Position numbers and translations under genes: made by a program
DNA from: Klebsiella pneumoniae
GTDB lineage: Bacteria; Pseudomonadota; Gammaproteobacteria; Pseudomonadales; Pseudohongiellaceae
DNA length: 64,000 bases
Reading direction: 5' to 3'
Assembly: GCA_945869725.1 (NCBI GenBank)
Contig: CAMBPO010000005.1
Span: 18,117-82,116, forward strand
Notes under the pieces: generated by a model
What the model saw: the letters and a program-made list of their open reading frames with translations, nothing else
What the model was told of the DNA's origin: nothing
The model's database searches: none
Shown here: piece by piece, positions 61,071-64,000 of the stretch
How positions within the stretch are numbered: the first letter of the stretch is position 1
How the letters are laid out: each line of letters starts with the position of its first letter

Positions 61071-61507
61071 TGTCAGACACCAATCAATCAGCCGCAACAC
61101 TTGCGCCGCAACCCACGGGCATCCGTTTGCGACGCAAAAGTGCGTTACTGGAATTGAGTTATGCCGATGGCCGGGTGTTTGAACTGCCTGCCGAGTTGTT
61201 GCGCGTTTATTCGCCGTCGGCTGACGTCAAAGGTCATGGCAAAGGCCAGGCTGTACTGCAGGTCGGCAAACGCCACGTCGGCCTCAGCGGCATAGAGGCC
61301 ATGGGCAACTATGCCGTCCGTCTGGACTTTGACGACGGGCACAACTCAGGCATCTTCAGCTGGGATTATCTTTATCTGCTGGCAACTCAACAGCAGGCTG
61401 TCTGGCAAGATTACCTGAACCGCCTGGAAGCTGCCGGCAAAAGCCGCGATGCGTTGCCAGCAGGTACACAAGTCATTAACATTGTGGACCCCGCGCGGCC
61501 CATCTGA
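61070..61507 (+). CDS. DUF971 (GBBH-like N-terminal domain) protein
   Basis: 145 residues. GIRLRRKSALLELSYADGRVFELPAELLRVYSPSADV and VGLSGIEAMGNYAVRLDFDDGHNSGIFSWDYL are typical of the DUF971 fold related to the N-terminal domain of gamma-butyrobetaine hydroxylase. Such proteins are linked to Fe-S cluster or iron metabolism in some contexts; the role here is unknown. It is coupled to hslU by a one-base overlap and lies before ubiE, an order common in gammaproteobacteria. Confidence 0.9.
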   Translation: MSDTNQSAATLAPQPTGIRLRRKSALLELSYADGRVFELPAELLRVYSPSADVKGHGKGQAVLQVGKRHVGLSGIEAMGNYAVRLDFDDGHNSGIFSWDYLYLLATQQQAVWQDYLNRLEAAGKSRDALPAGTQVINIVDPARPI

Positions 61508-61570
61508 ACAGCGCAGGATGACATCTCTCAAACCTCAATACCGGTTTAACCGGCAGCAAGCGGCGGCCTT

Positions 61571-62353
61571 ATGAGCAACACTCCAGACTCCGGGCAGCAC
61601 TCAGAAAGTCAGGGTGCAGAGTCAAAAACCCATTTTGGTTATGAGCAGGTCAGTCCTGCGGAAAAAACCCGCCGCGTCGGGCAGGTGTTTCATTCCGTTG
61701 CCAATCGTTATGACGTCATGAATGACCTCATTTCAGTCGGCACTCACCGCATTATCAAGCGCCTGACGGTTGAACTGAGCGGCGTAAGACCCGGCCATAC
61801 CGTGCTGGATCTGGCTGGCGGTACCGGCGATTTCTCTATGCGCTTTGCACCGCTGGTTGGCAGCACGGGACAGATTGTTCTGGCCGATATCAATGACTCC
61901 ATGCTCAAGGTTGGACGCGATCGGCTTATTGACAAGGGTATTACCGGCAACGTCCAGATTGCCCAGGTCAATGCTGAAACCTTGCCGTTTGCAGATGAGA
62001 CCTTTGATTGCATCGTGATTGCTTACGGACTGCGTAACGTGACCGACAAAGACAAGGCGCTGCGCTCGATGTACCGCACACTCAAACCGGGTGGCCGCGC
62101 GCTGGTGCTGGAGTTTTCCAAACCAGTCAATCCGGTGCTCGGCAAGGCCTATGACGCCTTTTCAACCTTATGGCCGGTGGCTGGCAAAGTGGTGACCGGT
62201 GACGCTGACAGTTACAAATATCTGGTTGAGTCGATCCGCATGCACCCGGATCAAGAAACGCTGAAGACCATGATGCAGGATGCCGGCTTCCGCGACTGCA
62301 AATATCACAACCTGATTGGTGGTATCAGCGCCATCCACGTGGGATACCGCTAA
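61571..62353 (+). CDS. ubiE: ubiquinone/menaquinone C-methyltransferase UbiE
   Basis: 260 residues. The SAM-binding motif is [31 protein letters not shown] and [12 protein letters not shown] are the UbiE signatures. It C-methylates the benzoquinone ring in ubiquinone synthesis. The TAA shares one base with the ATG of ubiJ (TAATG). Confidence 0.97.
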   Translation: MSNTPDSGQHSESQGAESKTHFGYEQVSPAEKTRRVGQVFHSVANRYDVMNDLISVGTHRIIKRLTVELSGVRPGHTVLDLAGGTGDFSMRFAPLVGSTGQIVLADINDSMLKVGRDRLIDKGITGNVQIAQVNAETLPFADETFDCIVIAYGLRNVTDKDKALRSMYRTLKPGGRALVLEFSKPVNPVLGKAYDAFSTLWPVAGKVVTGDADSYKYLVESIRMHPDQETLKTMMQDAGFRDCKYHNLIGGISAIHVGYR

Positions 62354-62994
62354 TGTTTTCCGCCGCTCTGAGCCAGATTATCGAAACCGGGCTCAATGGA
62401 CTGCTGCGCAGGGATCCCCATCTGCTGAGCAGTCTCAACAAGGTGGCTGCAGGCAAAAGTCTCAGATTAATCAGCACCCGTCACGGCACAGATGACGGGG
62501 CATCTGCATGGCAATTGACACTGATCATTACCCCCGAAAAACTGCATGTGCACAGTAACTCCGCTGACCATGCAGACACCTGCATCTCCGGCAGTCCGCG
62601 CGCATTGGCGGCACTGCTTTTCAGCAACGATCCGGCGGCCGCGCTATACCATCCCGAGATTGTGCTCTCGGGCGATATTCATCTGATACAGACAATACAC
62701 AAAACACTCACTGCTTCCGGCACGCGCTGGGATGATGTGCTGGCACCGATGCTTAAACCGCTGCTGGGCGACAGTGGTGTGTCGGTGCTGACAAACGCCG
62801 TCAATGTCAGTGCTGGCGTTGTCCGCAACGCCGGTCAGTCCTTACAGTTGAATGTGCGTGATTATCTGCAGGAGGAGTCTGGTTTGTTGCCAGCCCATGC
62901 GGAGACAGATGACAGCAACACTCGCCTGGATTCGCTGCGGCTGCGAATTGATCGGCTGCACGCAAGAATCGATCTGTTGAGGCAGAAAATCTGA
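62353..62994 (+). CDS. ubiJ: ubiquinone biosynthesis accessory factor UbiJ
   Basis: 213 residues. The N-terminal ~120 residues form an SCP2-like lipid-binding domain (LTLIITPEKLHVHSNSADHADTCISGSPRALAALL), and the C-terminus is a predicted coiled coil (LDSLRLRIDRLHARIDLLRQKI). UbiJ helps organise the soluble Ubi complex. ubiB, which normally follows, is not next; the MNIO cluster comes instead. Confidence 0.9.
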   Translation: MFSAALSQIIETGLNGLLRRDPHLLSSLNKVAAGKSLRLISTRHGTDDGASAWQLTLIITPEKLHVHSNSADHADTCISGSPRALAALLFSNDPAAALYHPEIVLSGDIHLIQTIHKTLTASGTRWDDVLAPMLKPLLGDSGVSVLTNAVNVSAGVVRNAGQSLQLNVRDYLQEESGLLPAHAETDDSNTRLDSLRLRIDRLHARIDLLRQKI

Positions 62995-63259
62995 CGTCCG
63001 GAGGCTTGTTTAGTCTGCGCCCGTGTTGTGACAAATTGCCGCAGCGCCTTGTAATGCGCCTGCAGGGTGGGATAATCCAGCCAACGATGGCAAGCGTAAT
63101 ACCGTTACAACGTTTATGAAAGCATTTATGACGGTACCTGCACTGTTAAGCGCACATTCAGTCAGGTTTGCACACAATAAAATTCAGCTTAATCCGGTCA
63201 GATGGGCAAACCGGCATCACCCTTAAAAGTACAGTATCAACGCTCAGGAGAGTATCCGC

Positions 63260-63781
63260 ATGAAACGAACCGATGGATTTAGCCTGGCAACCGCCGCAGC
63301 GGCATTGCTGATGTCTGGCGCCGGTATGGCAGAGCTCGACGTAAATCAGACCAACCCTGATGACCCCATCAAGATTAGCGTCTGCCAGAATGTCAGTGGC
63401 GAAGGGCAAAGCGCTTGCAAAGGTTTTGGCAACGATGCCAGTGCTGGCGCCAACAGCTGCAGCGCTGCTGGTTTTGTGGCAGTCACCAGCGGCAACGGTG
63501 CTTTTTCAGCAGCACTGTGCCAGGTACTGGGTGGCACACAGGCCGCGAGCCTGACCGCCAAGCCTGACTTTACGCTGGGAGAAACCGCTGTCAGCGTAAC
63601 TTACTGCAACGATGTGTTCACCTGCGCCGGCCTGAGCGCCTGCAAGGGTAATTCCAACGCCGCCTGTGCGGGAAAAAACAGCTGCCACGGCATAGGTTTT
63701 GTGGGTGTGTACTCAGGCAGTGAAGAGCTGTCCAATGCATTGTGTGAAAAACTGGGTGGCAGCGCACTGTCATCCCTTTAA
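63260..63781 (+). CDS. secreted Cys-rich protein with two Cys repeats, probable MNIO-modified RiPP precursor (bufferin-like)
   Basis: 173 residues; AGGAG precedes the ATG. A signal peptide is predicted (cleavage after AGMA, residue 24). The mature part is two similar ~50-residue units: C42, C53, C67, C87 and C116, C128, C142, C162, with spacings 11-14-20 and 12-14-20. Each has ACKG, an NSC motif, a following GF and a C-terminal LC..LGG. Unit 2 has two further cysteines (C122, C136). Its stop is 12 bases before a DUF692/MNIO gene. Exported Cys-rich proteins next to MNIO enzymes are known as bufferins, in which Cys are converted to thiooxazole or similar groups and bind copper. Modification and metal binding here are inferred. 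Confidence 0.8.
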   Translation: MKRTDGFSLATAAAALLMSGAGMAELDVNQTNPDDPIKISVCQNVSGEGQSACKGFGNDASAGANSCSAAGFVAVTSGNGAFSAALCQVLGGTQAASLTAKPDFTLGETAVSVTYCNDVFTCAGLSACKGNSNAACAGKNSCHGIGFVGVYSGSEELSNALCEKLGGSALSSL

Positions 63782-63793
63782 TCAGGTGTGAGC

Positions 63794-64000
63794 ATGCTCG
63801 GATTCGGGCTGGGACTGCGCAGTCAACACTATGACTATGTGCTGGAGCATCAGCCGGCGGTAGACTGGTTTGAACTGATCACAGAGAACTATCTGGCGCC
63901 TGGCGGGCGTCCCCGCGCCATCCTGCATAAAATCCGTGCACACTACCCGGTAGTGCTGCACGGGTTGTCGTTTAACATCGGCAGCAACGAAGCGCCGGAT
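63794..64000 (+). CDS. DUF692/MNIO-family enzyme, 3' end cut by the window
   Basis: 69 codons are visible from ATG at 63794, with AGGTG upstream. The start GFGLGLRSQHYDYVLEHQP, DWFELITENYL and the metal-site VVLHGLSFNIGS match the beginning of multinuclear non-haem iron-dependent oxidative enzymes (MbnB, TglH, BufB family), which fold as a TIM barrel and modify Cys in partner peptides. The visible ligand candidates are the Glu and Asn of ITEN and the His of LHG. A partner protein (DUF2063, BufC-like) would be expected next, outside the window. Confidence 0.85.
   Translation, partial: MLGFGLGLRSQHYDYVLEHQPAVDWFELITENYLAPGGRPRAILHKIRAHYPVVLHGLSFNIGSNEAPD

Overview
The window looks like a chromosomal segment of a free-living, ubiquinone-making gammaproteobacterium. 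The evidence is the conserved block dapB-carA-carB-greA-yhbY/ftsH-folP-glmM-tpiA-secG-tRNA-Leu-tRNA-fMet-rimP-nusA-infB-rbfA-truB-rpsO-pnp, the pilMNO/Q-aroK-aroB cluster divergent from a class A penicillin-binding protein, and hslVU followed by ubiE-ubiJ. No species is named; a marine lineage near Cellvibrionales or Pseudohongiella is only a guess. No phage, insertion sequence, rRNA or CRISPR array was seen.

Layout. 1-16 kb is accessory: a quinoprotein dehydrogenase cut by the left edge, an SLC13-type permease, a pirin divergent from an apparently broken LysR gene, a secreted type-B carboxylesterase, a PA2778/PA2779-type pair (C39-like peptidase plus small membrane protein), an amidohydrolase, an FG-GAP lipoprotein, a histidine kinase with no response regulator beside it, and a phnD-phnC-phnE1-phnE2 uptake operon. 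16-18.3 kb holds a small P-loop kinase, a YeeN-type YebC protein and a DTW-domain tRNA-modifying enzyme. 18.3-40 kb is the housekeeping block, almost all on the minus strand, with two tRNAs and several terminators. carA has a promoter, a short leader ORF and a terminator just before its TTG start, which suggests attenuation. rlmE, usually found between yhbY and ftsH, is absent there.

40-46 kb holds an ECF sigma factor with a DUF3379 membrane protein, a long-form acyl-CoA dehydrogenase preceded by a striking TTGACGTTAACGTCAA palindrome, a ComF-like protein and a small outer-membrane-barrel-like protein. 46-55 kb holds hemE-folK, the aroB-aroK-pilQ-pilO-pilN-pilM series, the divergent mrcA-like gene and rpmE. 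55.5-63 kb holds a chorismate mutase, priA, a SPOR-domain protein, hslVU, a DUF971 protein, ubiE and ubiJ.

The most interesting part is the right edge (63.26-64.0 kb). A secreted Cys-rich protein built of two matching Cys repeats is followed 12 bp later by the start of a DUF692/MNIO enzyme. This is the architecture of MNIO-modified RiPPs such as bufferins, here with an apparently duplicated core. The rest of the operon lies outside the window.
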